Assembly (NCBI GenBank): GCA_963681505.1
Contig: OY811986.1
Coordinates: 253,501-317,500, forward strand
Reading direction: 5' to 3'
Source of the DNA: Eunapius fragilis
Taxonomy: Eukaryota; Porifera; Demospongiae; Spongillida; Spongillidae
DNA: 64,000 bases
The notes below the pieces were generated by a model. That model was not told the origin of the DNA and ran no database searches. It saw only the letters and a program-made list of their open reading frames with translations. Each line of letters starts with the position of its first letter. Position 1 is the first letter of the stretch. This document shows, one piece after another, positions 11,901-23,772 of this stretch. A program made the position numbers and the translations under genes.

Positions 11901-14900
11901 ACAGAGATATTAGCAGTCAAAGATTTAGGGTAAAGAAATAAATAAAACAATTATCATACCAAATCTTGAAATCCGATAAAGATTATAAGGGGATAATTGA
12001 TGTAGTTACTTTCCCAGTCGTGGTAAACATATATACCCAATTTCATCCAAATATGAGACTGTGTGGTGTTATTGACCGGGTGATCTGCCATAGAATGACC
12101 CACCCTGGTACATGTCTTAGACTACCCTGGTACATGTGTTAGACTACCCTGGTACATGTGTTAGACTACCCTGGTACATGTGTTAGACTACCCTGGTACA
12201 TGTGTTAGACTACCCTGGTACATGTGTTAGACTACCCTGGTACATGTGTTAGACTACCCTGGTACATGTGTTAGACTACCCTGGTACATGTGTTAGACTA
12301 CCCTGGTACATGTGTTAGACTACCCTGGTACATGTGTTAGACTACCCTGGTACATGTCTTAGACTACCCTGGTACATGTGTTAGACTACCCTGGTACATG
12401 TGTTAGACTACCCTGGTACATGTGTTAGACTACCCTGGTACATGTGTTAGACTACCCTGGTACATGTGTTGGCTGTATACGTTATGTTCCCTGGTAGCCA
12501 GCCCCACCCATGTCTGTGCTGCCCCTCCCACCCTGCAGTAAGCATAAAGAACCTCTCCCTGAAGCTACTCCTGGTAATGCTCACAGCTGTGGACAACATC
12601 AGCAGTAACGTCCTGCTGGAGTACCTCATGCTTAACAGCGTCTTCGAGGCTATTGTCCAAGTGAGGGGCTGGAGAGGAGGGTCACTTACATGTACATTAT
12701 GTTGGGGAGGGGGGGACATGATCTATTGCATTGTATTGTATGCAATGAAGGTTCGTTTAGAAAATTGGGATTGGGGACTATGCATCCTGCCTGATGAGGC
12801 CTCACCTGTTGCTAGAACATCATCGCCATGGCTACTTCACATACAGGTACTCTCCTCACCCGTTTCGCGGGATCGTCATGGTTACGATGCAACAGTTGCA
12901 CTCACTCTGTTGCTCAACTATCGGAAGTATGAGACGGCCAACCCTTATGTGATCAAACTGTCTGTGTTGGATGATGAAATAGCTGTTAATGTAAGAATGG
13001 CTGGGAAGGAGGGATCACCCCTCCCTTTAAGGCCCTCTGCTTTATTCTCCTCCCTCCTCCCCTCCTCCTCCTCCTCCCTCCTCCCCCTCCAGGGCCTTGG
13101 CTGTGTGATATCAAGTGTCCTATCAGAGTATGTAAGGTGGGTGTCCCCTATGTGGGTCTAAGGGAAAGTCCCTATGGCCTCTCCTCCCCAGACAGTACCT
13201 GCTATCAGAGGAACAGCCGGCTGTTGGCTTCTTTGGTCAGCTGACAAATATTGTATGTTGGCAGTGTTGTGTCCTAGGGGTTAAAAGTATTTTATCATTG
13301 CAGTATGATTTGTGTGTGTGTGTGTGTAGGTCAGCAACATTCTTCTTCCTTCTGAAGCACGCCAGTCTCCAATGAGGTAGGGAAAGGGAAGTGGTTAAGA
13401 GGAAGGGGAGTGGTTAAGAGGTAGGGGGAGTGGTTAAGATGGAGGGGGGGTGGTTAAGAGGTAGGGGGAGTGGTTAAGATGGAGGGGGAGGGGTTAAGAG
13501 GGAGGGGGAAGGGTTAAGAGGTAGATATGTTTATACTTCCCAGGATTAGTGAAGGTGTTCTGTTGGCTCTCTACGAGGCCATACATCTGAACAGGAACTT
13601 CGTCACTGTTCTCACTCATGTAAGTGTACAGGTGGGGTGTGTACAGGTGGGGTGTGTACAGGTGGGGTGTGTGTGCATGTGTAAGGTGGGGTGTGTATGC
13701 CTGTGTACAGGTGGGGTGTGTGTGGGTGTGTACAGTTGGGGTGTGTAGGGCACTTACGTACACACTCACTTCACTACCTAATCCTTACAATCACATGCTT
13801 TCCTTCCTTCACTCCTCTGGGGGTGTGACCAGACGCGGTTGCCATCTCAACCAGCCACGCCCACTTCCCCCTCACCTGCTGTTGACAGGACTTTGCAAGG
13901 TATTGATATCTTTTCATCTCAGCTCTCTCCTCTCCTCCCCTCCCCTCCCCCTCTCCTCCCCTCCCCTCCGCTCTTCTCCTCCTTACCTCTCCTCCCTCCT
14001 CCCCTCCTCCCTCTCCTCCTCCCTCGTCTCCTCTCCTCCCCTCCTCCCTCCTCCCTCCTTCCCTATACTCCCTCTCCTCCCCTCCCCTCCCCTCTCCTCC
14101 TTGCCCCTCCCCTCTCCTCCATCTCCTCCTCCCCTTCCTGTTCTCCCACCATAGTTCCAGAAAGCCCAGTATCAGTCACCACCAAGCAGCCTAGTAACCT
14201 GATGGGAACATTTCTCACTCTGTCATCACTGCTCCTCCAGAACATCAAGGGTATTGCTGTTGGCAATGGGTGGTTTTAATATTAATATCACATGGTACTG
14301 GCATGGTGAAGTTATTAATGGTATGGTGCAATTATTAATGGTTTACAACATTTTGTATTGGATTCATTTACCTGGATTGAAATAACCTTTGGTTGAACCT
14401 TTTTGTAACTTCTGAGCATATCTACATGTATGTATCATTGTGAGCCCATGTGCGGTCATGTGAGCCCATGTGCTGTCATGTGAGCTCATGTGAGCCCATG
14501 TGAGCTCAACTGTGTACCCCTCTTATGCAGATGGCAGTTCACTGGCCCATGCAAAGTTATGTCTCATCATCCTAACCTGTATTGTTGAGGTAGGTCATCA
14601 TTATTGGGGGACCTCCCCCTCGCTGATCTATGCCCCGCCCCTCGCTGATCTATACCCCGCCCCCGCTGATCTATGCCCCGCCCCTCCCTTGCAGGACCAA
14701 CATGCCTGCACATTCATCCACGATTCCAACATCTCGTTTGAAGTAGCTCTCCACAAAGCTGTGAGCTCTCCTCCCCAGGCCACATACCTCAACCGTCTCC
14801 CTTACTAAACTCCTCCCTTCCTCCCTCTCACATAGAGCATGCTTCACAGACATGTGAGGAAGGACAAGGTACCCCAGGGTAGGCCATTAGCCTGTGCTGT

Positions 14901-16600
14901 ATTAGGTGAGTCCTCCCCTTCCCCCCTACTCCCCTCCTCTCCACCTCCCCCTTCTCCCTCCTCCCCCTCCCCTCCTCCTTTACTTCCATTTTACCCCACC
15001 CCTTCAATTTCACCATAGATTTAATGGTTGAGTTTTTGATCAGTCACCTCACAAAGAACTTTCCCTGTGAGCTCTACAGGTTAGATAACCACTTAATCCT
15101 CATCGCCCCTCCCACTTAAACCTCATCGCCCCTCCCACTTGACCCTCACCTGCCCCTTCCACTAACCACTCCCCCTAACAGCAAATCGGTGGGCATCATT
15201 CACAGACTGTTGTGTTACCAGAAGAGATGCAGAACTAGACTGGTCTACCATTGGAAGGATGTCTGGAATGGTGAGTTGATGCCTTCTCTTCCCTCGTATT
15301 TCCCCTCCCCTCACCCTCACCCCCTCCCCTCACCCCTCACCCCTCCCCTCCCTCTCCCCCTCCCCTCCCATCTCCTCATCCCTCACCCCTCACCTTCCTT
15401 CCCCTCCCCTCACCCCTCTCCTCACCCCTTCCCTCCCCTCCCCTCACCCCCCCCAGCTCTCATGAACATATTGAAGTTCTTTGTATCAAATGAACAGGTT
15501 CTTCCTCCAAATGTTGCCACCTTAACACTGTGTATAGAGGTCTGTTTTTGCCCTTTGAGAACCAATGTCTGTTAGCCCCTCCCATTCCTCCTCCCCATCC
15601 CCTCTCCTCTCCGTCCTTGTTGTTTTAGATTTCGCGGATCTTCAACCTGTTCATCACCTATGGAGACACCTTCCTGCCCAGTCCAGCTATGTATGATGAC
15701 CTGTACTATGAGCTGATAAGAATGAGGAAAGTACATGATGACGTCTACATTATGGGTGAGTAGGAGGGGAGGGGGAGGGGGAGGGGAGGTGGAGGGAGGG
15801 AAAGAGGAGGGGAGGGGGAGGGGAGGAGGAGGGGGATGATGGGAGGGGAGAAAGAAGAAGAGATGTGTACTGGGATATATTGTCTAGGGGGGGGGGGGGG
15901 GGGGGAGGGGGGAGGGGGGAGCATTTGATTCCTGTATTGCAGAATACATCTTCTCTACCCTACCCTCCCCTCCCTTCTCCCTCTCTTCCCCTCCCCTCCA
16001 GGGGTGAAGTACAATAGTGGTACTCTCAAGGAGGTGACAGACAGACTCCTCACAAACATAGTCAACGTCAGAGCCATATCGGCACATTTTGTCCCTAAGA
16101 TAGACCAGTGGTCATCGGAGCATGAGGTCACTTCGATTACACCTGAGCAGGTGTGCGGAGTGCTTGTGTGTGGTGTGGGTGTGACACATCATGCCACACC
16201 CCCAGGTCCTTGCTGTTGTGCGAGGTAACTATGACACCCTGACATTAAAGCTTCAGGATGGGCTGGACCAGTATGATAGGTACACAGAGAAACCTAAGGA
16301 AACTGTGTTCTTCACTCAAACAGTGAGTGTGTGGCGTGCCCATCCTTGTATGGTGCTGGTGGGTGTTGTGTGCCCATCCTTATACGGTGCTGGTGGGTGT
16401 TGTGTGCCCATCCTTATATGGTGCTGGTGGGTGTTGTGTGCCCATCCTTGGTGGTGTGATATGCCCATCCTTATATGGTGCTGATGGGCGGGGCTACATT
16501 CCTTCCTCAGGTACGTTCAGTTGCACAGGATGTACGTGGGAGTGTCCAGCTGTCCCGTCTTGAACAGATGACCCTGCTGTCTGAGCTTGCAGCCACCTGA
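8991..16600 (+). CDS. ARMH3: Armadillo-like helical domain protein 3 (C10orf76 family), complete 24-exon gene
   Basis: Exons: 8991-9059, 9125-9178, 9396-9461, 9694-9777, 9831-9938, 10033-10078, 12539-12660, 12847-12990, 13093-13136, 13192-13252, 13330-13376, 13544-13619, 13833-13899, 14155-14250, 14531-14589, 14695-14760, 14836-14905, 15019-15079, 15182-15270, 15457-15539, 15629-15755, 16002-16150, 16206-16322 and 16511-16600. The phases close to 664 residues; the human protein is about 689. Matching blocks include [57 protein letters not shown] and [19 protein letters not shown]. In vertebrates ARMH3 is a Golgi-associated partner of PI4KB needed for Golgi PI4P supply and secretion. Intron 1 is of the GC-AG type (donor gcaagt at 9060). 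An ATG three bases upstream (8988) is an equally possible start. Intron 6 holds a minisatellite and a transposon. Confidence 0.95.
10079..10240 (+). repeat. 22-bp minisatellite, left part, with embedded 5' splice sites (ARMH3 intron 6)
   Basis: The unit gactaccctggtacatgtg plus tta repeats the last bases of ARMH3 exon 6 together with its donor (CCCTG|gtacat). The true donor is taken as the first copy, at 10079, because it gives the right phase into exon 7. The transposon at 10241 splits this array from its right part. Confidence 0.9.
10241..12101. mobile_element. 1.86-kb terminal-inverted-repeat transposon inside ARMH3 intron 6
   Basis: The left end gggtcattctatggcagatc is matched in inverse at the right end (gatctgccatagaatgaccc), with about 25 bp of paired termini. 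The flanks carry the 4-bp direct repeat accc at 10237-10240 and 12102-12105, as expected of a target-site duplication. The element interrupts the 22-bp minisatellite, so it came in after the array existed. It holds one minus-strand open frame (10915-11238) and otherwise A/T-rich DNA. No complete transposase is seen, so it is probably non-autonomous or decayed. Confidence 0.85.
10915..11238 (-). CDS. Open frame inside the transposon, chromatin-reader-like small domain
   Basis: The 107-codon frame reads [17 protein letters not shown], then FMHPSGG, then [17 protein letters not shown]. The pattern of a binding module with YVACMYD-WY-G followed by FMHP and a CWI-ILC-PP tail resembles segments I recall from invertebrate transposon-associated proteins. 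A Tudor/SH3-like fold is a guess from the spacing of aromatic residues. It lies wholly between the element's inverted repeats and is not part of ARMH3. Confidence 0.5.
   Translation of the reverse strand: MAVHEVSSGPRARVVSIVEALQIDISDVVKGNYVACMYDKKVWYGTVNDISEEFGDLLIRFMHPSGGMNKFVFPESDDTCWIEESDILCTIDPPSLTSSRGYTISHG
12102..12475 (+). repeat. 22-bp minisatellite, right part (ARMH3 intron 6)
   Basis: About 17 copies of the same 22-bp unit continue after the transposon. Each copy repeats CCCTG|gtacat, a possible 5' splice site. A few copies share the variant tgtctta. Confidence 0.92.
13380..13525. repeat. 20-bp purine-rich minisatellite in ARMH3 intron
   Basis: Copies of ggttaagaggtagggggagt, some with atgg or aagg variants, fill the intron between exons 13330-13376 and 13544-13619. 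Confidence 0.85.
13620..13750. repeat. Short-unit repeat of gtacaggtggggtgt type in ARMH3 intron
   Basis: About seven irregular copies begin right at the exon donor (gtaagtgtacaggtgg). The unit resembles the start of the intron itself. Confidence 0.8.
13905..14140. repeat. Long CT-rich tract in ARMH3 intron
   Basis: Strand-biased pyrimidine DNA (ctcctcccct type) runs for over 200 bp up to the acceptor. Similar tracts lie at 14915-15000 and 15290-15455 before other ARMH3 exons. Confidence 0.85.
15757..16000. repeat. Polypurine then polypyrimidine tract in ARMH3 intron
   Basis: Gagggg-type purine DNA including a run of about 16 G is followed by ctcccct-type pyrimidine DNA in the same intron, which could pair into a hairpin. 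Confidence 0.8.
16323..16500. repeat. 34-bp minisatellite in last ARMH3 intron
   Basis: Four to five copies of gtgcccatccttatatggtg followed by ctggtgggtgttgt fill the last intron. Confidence 0.85.
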
Positions 16601-17270
16601 GAATGTTTGCCATTCTTTGTTGTGTGTTTCCTCGTGCCCAGGCCATGTGTAGGTCTGGGCACGTGACCAATACGTGTTCTGGTTTTATCTGTCACTAATA
16701 TCAGTATTCATAAAGCTGAAGTCAAACCAACAGAGGCTGTACCAGTAGTCCCCCTCCAAACGCCCCCCCCCCCCCCCCTCAACGTAATCTTTTCCAAAGC
16801 AGTTAGGATATGCCCCCTACATGTTCCGTTGGCTATTTAAAAATACACTGCAATTCTGTGCACCCTCATATAGTTATATGCTCATCCTACTTTCAGCCCG
16901 ATTACATCACCCTGTGGTGATGTAAATACTTAATCCATCCATGCTGTGACGTAACAGAGCCTGGGCAAGACTAATACTGCAGGGAATCACAGCAATACAA
17001 AGTAATCCAGCCTAGGACTAAGTAGGGTTACACCAGGACGAGCAGAACTACCTATACACCACCAACTTTCTCCTTGTTAATATTTATTTTAGAACTCAAT
17101 TGGAGCCGTCGGTTGTACATGTATGACACTATCTTAATACTCCCTTACAAGTTTCCAGACCAAGAGCCTGTGTTTGTAGGAGTCACAAGGGAAGTGCCAC
17201 AAAGATCTGACATATTTTAACCACGAATCAGTTCTGATATGTTATAGCTCAATATACTTGTGCAAGAGAA

Positions 17271-19466
17271 TTGGGAGGTCTAGAGAGGCAACTTGGGAGG
17301 TCTAGAGAGGCAACTTGGGAGGTCTAGAGAGGCAACTTGGGAGGTCTAGAGAGGCAACTTGGGAGGTCTAGAGAGGCAACTTGGGAGGTCTAGAGGGGCA
17401 ACTTGGGAGGTCTAGAGGGGCAACTTGGGAGGTCTAGAGAGGCAACTTGGGAGGTCTAGAGAGGCAACTTGGGAGGTCTAGAGAGGCAACGTGGGAGGTC
17501 TAGAGGGGCAACTTGGGAGGTCTAGTGGGGCAACTTGGGAGGTCTAGAGGGGCAACTTGGGAGGTCTAGAGGGGCAACTTGGGAGGTCTAGAGATGCAAC
17601 TTGGGAGGTCTAGAGAGGCAACTTGGGAGGTCTAGTGGGGCAACTTGGAGGTCTAGAGAAGCAACTTGGGAGGTCTAGAGGGGCAACTTGGGAGGTCTAG
17701 AGGGGCAACTTGGGAGGTCTAGAGAGGCAACTTGGGAGGTCTAAAGGGGCAACTTGGGAGGTCTAGAGAGGCAACTTGGGAGGTCTAGAGGGCAACTTGG
17801 AGGTCTAGAGGGGCAACTTGGGAGGTCTAGAGAAGCAACTTGGGAGGTCTAGAGGGGCAACTTGGGAGGTCTAGAGGGCAACTTGGGAGGTCTTGAGGGG
17901 CAACTTGGGAGGTCTTAAGGGGCAACTTGGGAGGTCTAGAGGATCAACTTGGGAGGTCTAGAGGGGCAACTTGGGAGGTCTAGAGGGGCAACTTGGAGGT
18001 CTAGAGGGGCAACGTGGGAGGTCTAGAGGGGCAACTTGGGAGGTCTAGAGGGGCAACTTGGGAGGTCTAGAGGGGCAACTTGGGAGGTCTAGAGGGGCAA
18101 CTTGGGAGGTCTAGAGGGGCAACTTGGGAGGTCTAGAGGGGCAACTTGGGAGGTCTAGAGAGGCAACTTGGGAGGTCTAGAGAGGCAACTTGGGAGGTCT
18201 AGTGGGGCAACTTGGAGGTCTAGAGAAGCAACTTGGGAGGTCTAGAGGGGCAACTTGGGAGGTCTAGAGGGGCAACTTGGGAGGTCTAGAGAGGCAACTT
18301 GGGAGGTCTAGAGGGGCAACTTGGGAGGTCTAGAGAGGCAACTTGGGAGGTCTAGAGGGCAACTTGGAGGTCTAGAGGGGCAACTTGGGAGGTCTAGAGA
18401 AGCAACTTGGGAGGTCTAGAGGGGCAACTTGGAGGTCTAGAGGGGCAACGTGGGAGGTCTAGAGGGGCAACTTGGGAGGTCTAGAGGGGCAACTTGGGAG
18501 GTCTAGAGGGGCAACTTGGGAGGTCTAGAGGGGCAACTTGGGAGGTCTAGAGGGGCAACTTGGGAGGTCTAGAGGGGCAACTTGGGAGGTCTAGAGGGGC
18601 AACTTGGAGGTCTAGTGGGGCAACTTGGGAGGTCTAGAGAGGCAACTTGGGAGGTCTAGAGGGGCAACTTGGGAGGTCTAGAGAGGCAACTTGGGAGGTC
18701 TAGAGGGGCAACTTGGGAGGTCTAGAGGGGCAACTTGGGAGGTCTAGAGGGGCAACTTGGGAGGTCTAGAGGGGCAACTTGGGAGGTCTAGAGGGGCAAC
18801 TTGGGAGGTCTAGAGGGGCAACTTGGGAGGTCTAGAGAGGCAACGGGAGGTCTAGTGGGGCAACTTGGAGGTCTAGAGGGGCAACTTGGGAGGTCTAGAG
18901 AGGCAACTTGGGAGGTCTAGTGGGGCAACTTGGGAGGTCTAGTGGGGCAACTTGGAGGTCTAGTGGGGCAACTTGGGAGGTCTAGTGGGGCAACTTGGAG
19001 GTCTAGAGGGGCAACTTGGGAGGTCTAGTGGGGCAACTTGGGAGGTCTAGTGGGGCAACTTGGGAGGTCTAGAGGGGCAACTTGGGAGGTCTAGAGAGGC
19101 AACGTGGGAGGTCTAGTGGGGCAACTTGGAGGTCTAGTGGGGCAACTTGGGAGGTCTAGTGGGGCAACTTGGAGGTCTAGAGGGGCAACTTGGGAGGTCT
19201 AGAGAGGCAATGTGGGTGGTCTAGAGGGGCAACTTGGGAGGTCTAGAGGGGCAACTTGGGAGGTCTAGAGGGGCAACGTGGGAGGTCTAGAGGGGCAACT
19301 TGGGAGGTCTAGAGGGGCAACTTGGGAGGTCTAGAGGGGCAACTTGGGAGGTCTAGAGGGGCAATGTGGGAGGTCTAGAGGGGCAACGTGGGAGGTCTAG
19401 AGGGGCAACTTTGAAGGTCTAGAGAGGCAACTTGGGAGGTCTAGAGGGGCAACATGGGAGTTCTAA
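17271..19466. repeat. ~100-copy 22-bp minisatellite between ARMH3 and the receptor gene
   Basis: The unit aacttgggaggtctagaggg plus gc is repeated for 2.2 kb, with variants such as agagg, gtgggg, a 21-bp version and aacgtggg. Longer blocks of variants recur (compare 17640-17990 with 18200-18480), so segments were duplicated together. It lies in the gap between two convergent genes. No coding use is apparent. Confidence 0.97.
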
Positions 19467-19796
19467 GCCTGAGAAGAGACTATACCTCTGAGACTAATAC
19501 TTTGCCAGGATGAGCGTGTCAAAGGCAGTAACCGTTGGTAGTTCAAATGCTTTCCAGCAAGGATAAAGACACCATGAGTGCTGTATCCACACTGGGAGCC
19601 ATCACCTGTGCACAGGTTACATCATCTGATTACATCACTGTCCCATATTGTGTCTGCACTAAACACCTAGTTACTTTACTCCCAATATAGTACCATAGCA
19701 ACCATTATGACTTTCAATCAATGGTGTGGGGTCAGTCATAAATGAGGTAAACCTCTCCACATTTAGTTACTCTTCTCTGATTTAGTAGCCAGCCCA

Positions 19797-19802
19797 TTTA
19801 TT
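19797..19802 (-). terminator. Candidate AATAAA polyadenylation signal of the ankyrin-Roc-Death gene
   Basis: The minus strand reads AATAAA here, about 210 bp past the stop codon at 20014. It is the first exact hexamer I noticed; use is not proven. Confidence 0.4.
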
Positions 19803-20013
19803 AAGGTACATTACAGACCACTCCCTCAACAATTATCTCACCCAGGGTAATGAATTCTAATAGCAGCAATTACCACAAAATAAAAGTACACAATAAAGTC
19901 TACATAAGTTTCACCTACCAAACCTAAGTACATAATGGCACTCACAATTACAAAGCTACAAAACGTACTCAGTGTCAGATTTGAATGAAAACCACACAAG
20001 ACCATGCATAAAG

Positions 20014-23000
20014 CTACAAAAGGGAGTTCTTTCTCAGTTCAGCAGCCAACTTCTTTTCAGCAACAGATGGAGCCTCAAGAGCACTGATAATGGTGGCCCA
20101 GGAGTACTGATGGGGATGAAGAGATTTCCATTTGTTTAGCATCAGTTCAAAGGCATGCATATTATTGTCTGGCATTCCTGCAACTTGTTTCTGAATATCA
20201 TCAAGTACACATGGGGGCACTGCAAGCTGTATGCCAATGAGCCTCCACTTGGCAGCAGTTGTGGAGGCCACTGTATTCATGAGGTCTTGCAGTGTTGGTT
20301 CTATGGACGATGGTGCTCCTACAAAGTATTTATAATGTAGTTAAATGTACTCAAATGAAAGGCGAACAGGTGATGCCTAGCTTTGTAAAAAATCAGATAA
20401 CATATTGGGCTCAACAATAAAAATACATGCATGTAACACATTCACACAAACCTTGTATTTTATTCACACCAATGAGAAGTGGTAGCTGAGGCTCCACTTG
20501 TAGCCACTCTGCTAAGTCCACCACCTTATCCCCTGTAACGTCAACAAGGACTGGACTGGAGCCAGATGAAATGACATTTCTAAGCAGAGGAAGTTCTACA
20601 TCAGCTGTGGAGTTCTGAAGGCATGGCAGGGGAGGACATCTGATGTACTCGTTCATATTCTTGGCAACTGATGGGCAGAAATCTTCACAACATTTTTTAA
20701 TTGCATCAAGGACACACTTATGTAGGATTGGATATTGTGGATTTTTCTTATTGTTATCTGCGGAGACTGATAAAGTGATGCACCGGAGAGATTTATCCAT
20801 TTCTACAACAAAGCTGATGGCAAGCTCATTCTTCCATGAAATTCCATTGCGCCACACTTTGCATCTGCGGCTAAAGCGGTGCAATTCCTTGTCATGTATA
20901 AATTCTTTACTTGGCAGAGTGAACTGGTTTGCTAGGCGGTGAATGGAGGCATGAAGACAGCGAGTGGTGAAGAACTCACTTCCACTCGCTGTGTGCAGCT
21001 GCCACACAAAGCTATCTGATGGTATTATTACTTCCATTGGTCTGTCAGCATGGACAAGAGATGGGAAGAAAACACAATCAGACAGTGTTTTAGACGCATC
21101 TGTTACATCAACTACTGGCTGGCAGAGTTCACAGCGGAGCAAAAATGGTACTATCATACCAATGTCGTGCTTAGGGAAGTGCTTCTTTAGTTCTGATATT
21201 GGAACAACTCCTGTATTGCTTGCCAGGGTACGGCGATGTTCTTCAAATGAGGCAGGAGCAAATATAGTACCGTTGACTGTTTTAAGCAGTGCATCTTGAT
21301 TAACCACAATCCAGTGATCAGTGTGGTCTGCATTGGGAAAAAAGGCAATCAGACCTTTATCTGATAGTGTTGCTAGATATGAGGTGATGTCTGATTCGTC
21401 TGTACTCAGGCCATGATCGTCTATGGTGCCTAGAAGTTGGAGCATGTGTGACAGGGTAATTCCATCTTGATCAGTAGGTACTATTTCCTTCAGCAAGGCA
21501 TACAGCACATGACAGCTGAGAGAGATGGCTGGACATCGCTTCCGCACAACTTCTATCGTTTCAAGAAGTAGAGACATGAAGGCTTTCATAGCAGCACCCT
21601 TATAATCTGTGACATTGAGGCCACTAAATCCTGCATAATGATGCTTAGTCTTCTCCACAGCTTCCTTAGCCGACAGGGTAAGCTGACGTAACCGATGATC
21701 CAGTTTAGCCTGGCCCACCTGATCACTATGTGTGCCAACTACTATGACCTCAGATGGCTGTGGACATTTGTGACTCACATTTCCAATTATCGCAGACCAA
21801 TAGTTCAATTCTGTCTTCACACTGTCAATGGGCTCCTTACTTATGTCGGTCAGCAGAAGGAAGGTGGATGGAGTGCTCTGTGAGATAGCTTCAAGACATG
21901 ATGAGTGACTGGAATAGTATTCATGATGACCGGCTAAATCATACAACATAATGCTGCCATCACTGCGCGGTACGTAATATGAAAGGATCCCAGCTGTCAT
22001 CGGCTTCACATTTCGCAACTGCTCTTCAATCTCCTGCAAATGTGTGTGTATTGAATTGCATGTATAAGTATCATTACCTTAATGCTGGATACTTTCGGGC
22101 CTCTGGAGGGTCTTACCTTATCAGCCGTATACAGCTACCAAAGCAATGTACATTAACTACCTAGTTTATCTACACAACTACTTACTGACTAGGTGATTGT
22201 TTTTGTTTTTCTTATCATTTTACACTATTACAATATTTGGTGTTTTTTGTTTGGTGTTATAAAAATTCAGAATGGTTGACTTCTTGTTTTCAAAATCATT
22301 TCTTTATGATTGTGGGGTCTTGCATTAGCTTCATGCCATCCAATACCTTTTGCGGTTCAATATCTTTTGGCAGGAAAATTCAATCCACTTCAAATTAGGT
22401 TTACACGTAGAGGGATCCTGTACCTATTGAGAGGGACCCTGTACCTATTGAGAGGGACCCTGTACCCATTGATTTGTCCTGTTCGTTAACTTTTACTTGA
22501 TTCATTAGGGAGATACAGCTGTGCAAAGTAATAGCACATTTCCCTGTGATGACCAGCTTCCTGTTACTCAGAGCATATGAACTCCCCATGCCACACCCTT
22601 AACTATGCAAGAACACTTATTACAAGATGTCAGTTTTCACTTCCATAGCGAACAGGGTTTGTTAAGCGATTGAAATGTGCAGCTACCATCACCATATGCA
22701 GCATGGTACATACTACAAGTACCAATATGCACACACAACATTATGTAGAAATCGTGTGCCTGTCGATTCGGTCAAACTCTTTATGTGCCACTCATTGTGT
22801 GGCCATTTTATAGGCATACAAAGCTATAACAATACATCAGAGCCATGAGTGTATTATGGGAGAGGCGTGGTCGATTTAAACAACTAGGCAGAAAACAATT
22901 CTTGCTTATTGTTGGAATTTGCATTCTGCAGGCATAGATAGTTTCATTTTTTCATGGTACACCTATTTGCAGCTACACATGCACACACACATGTATACAC

Positions 23001-23120
23001 ACTATTTCCACCATAAGACACTATGCTATGTACCCCTTCCTCATGAGGGAGGGTACATAGCAACATAAGGAAGGGGTACATAGCAACATAAGGAAGGGGT
23101 ACATAGCAACATACCCTTAA

Positions 23121-23158
<38 letters not shown>

Positions 23159-23741
23159 TCCCATCAAGTGCTGGTCATGTATGTGTACATGGCTGAGGCT
23201 AAACCCAAGGATGGGGAGTAGGGAAGGACGGAAAGGCAGAAGAGGGTAAGGGTGGGGAGGTGAGGATGGTAATGAGGACAAAAAAGCTGACAAAGATGAA
23301 TATGCAGATGACAAGGTAGGTGCGTAGGTGTATTAGGTTTGCAATAGGTATGGGAGGAGAAGGATGATGGGGAGTGGTGCATAGCAACATAAGGGGGTGG
23401 TGCATAGCAACATAAGGGGTGGTGCATAGCAACATAAGGGAGGGTGCATAGCAACATAAGGGGGTGGTGCATAGCAACATAAGGGGTGGTGCATAGCAAC
23501 ATAAGGAAGGGTGCATAGCAACATAAGGGGGTGGTGCATAGCAACATAAGGGAGGGTGCATAGCAACATAAGGGGGTGGTGCATAGCAACATAAGGAGGG
23601 TGTATAGCAACATAAGGGGGTGGTGCATAGCAACATAAGGGAGGGGTGCATAGCAATATAAGGGAGGGATGCATAGCAACGTAAGGTAGCAACATAAGGA
23701 GGGGTACATAGCATAGTGTCTTATTTAGGAAATAGTACATG

Positions 23742-23772
<31 letters not shown>

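Noticed and set aside
13905..14154. Serine/proline/leucine-rich open frames in the CT tract
   Set aside because: They come from strand-biased intron DNA before an ARMH3 acceptor and have no conserved match.
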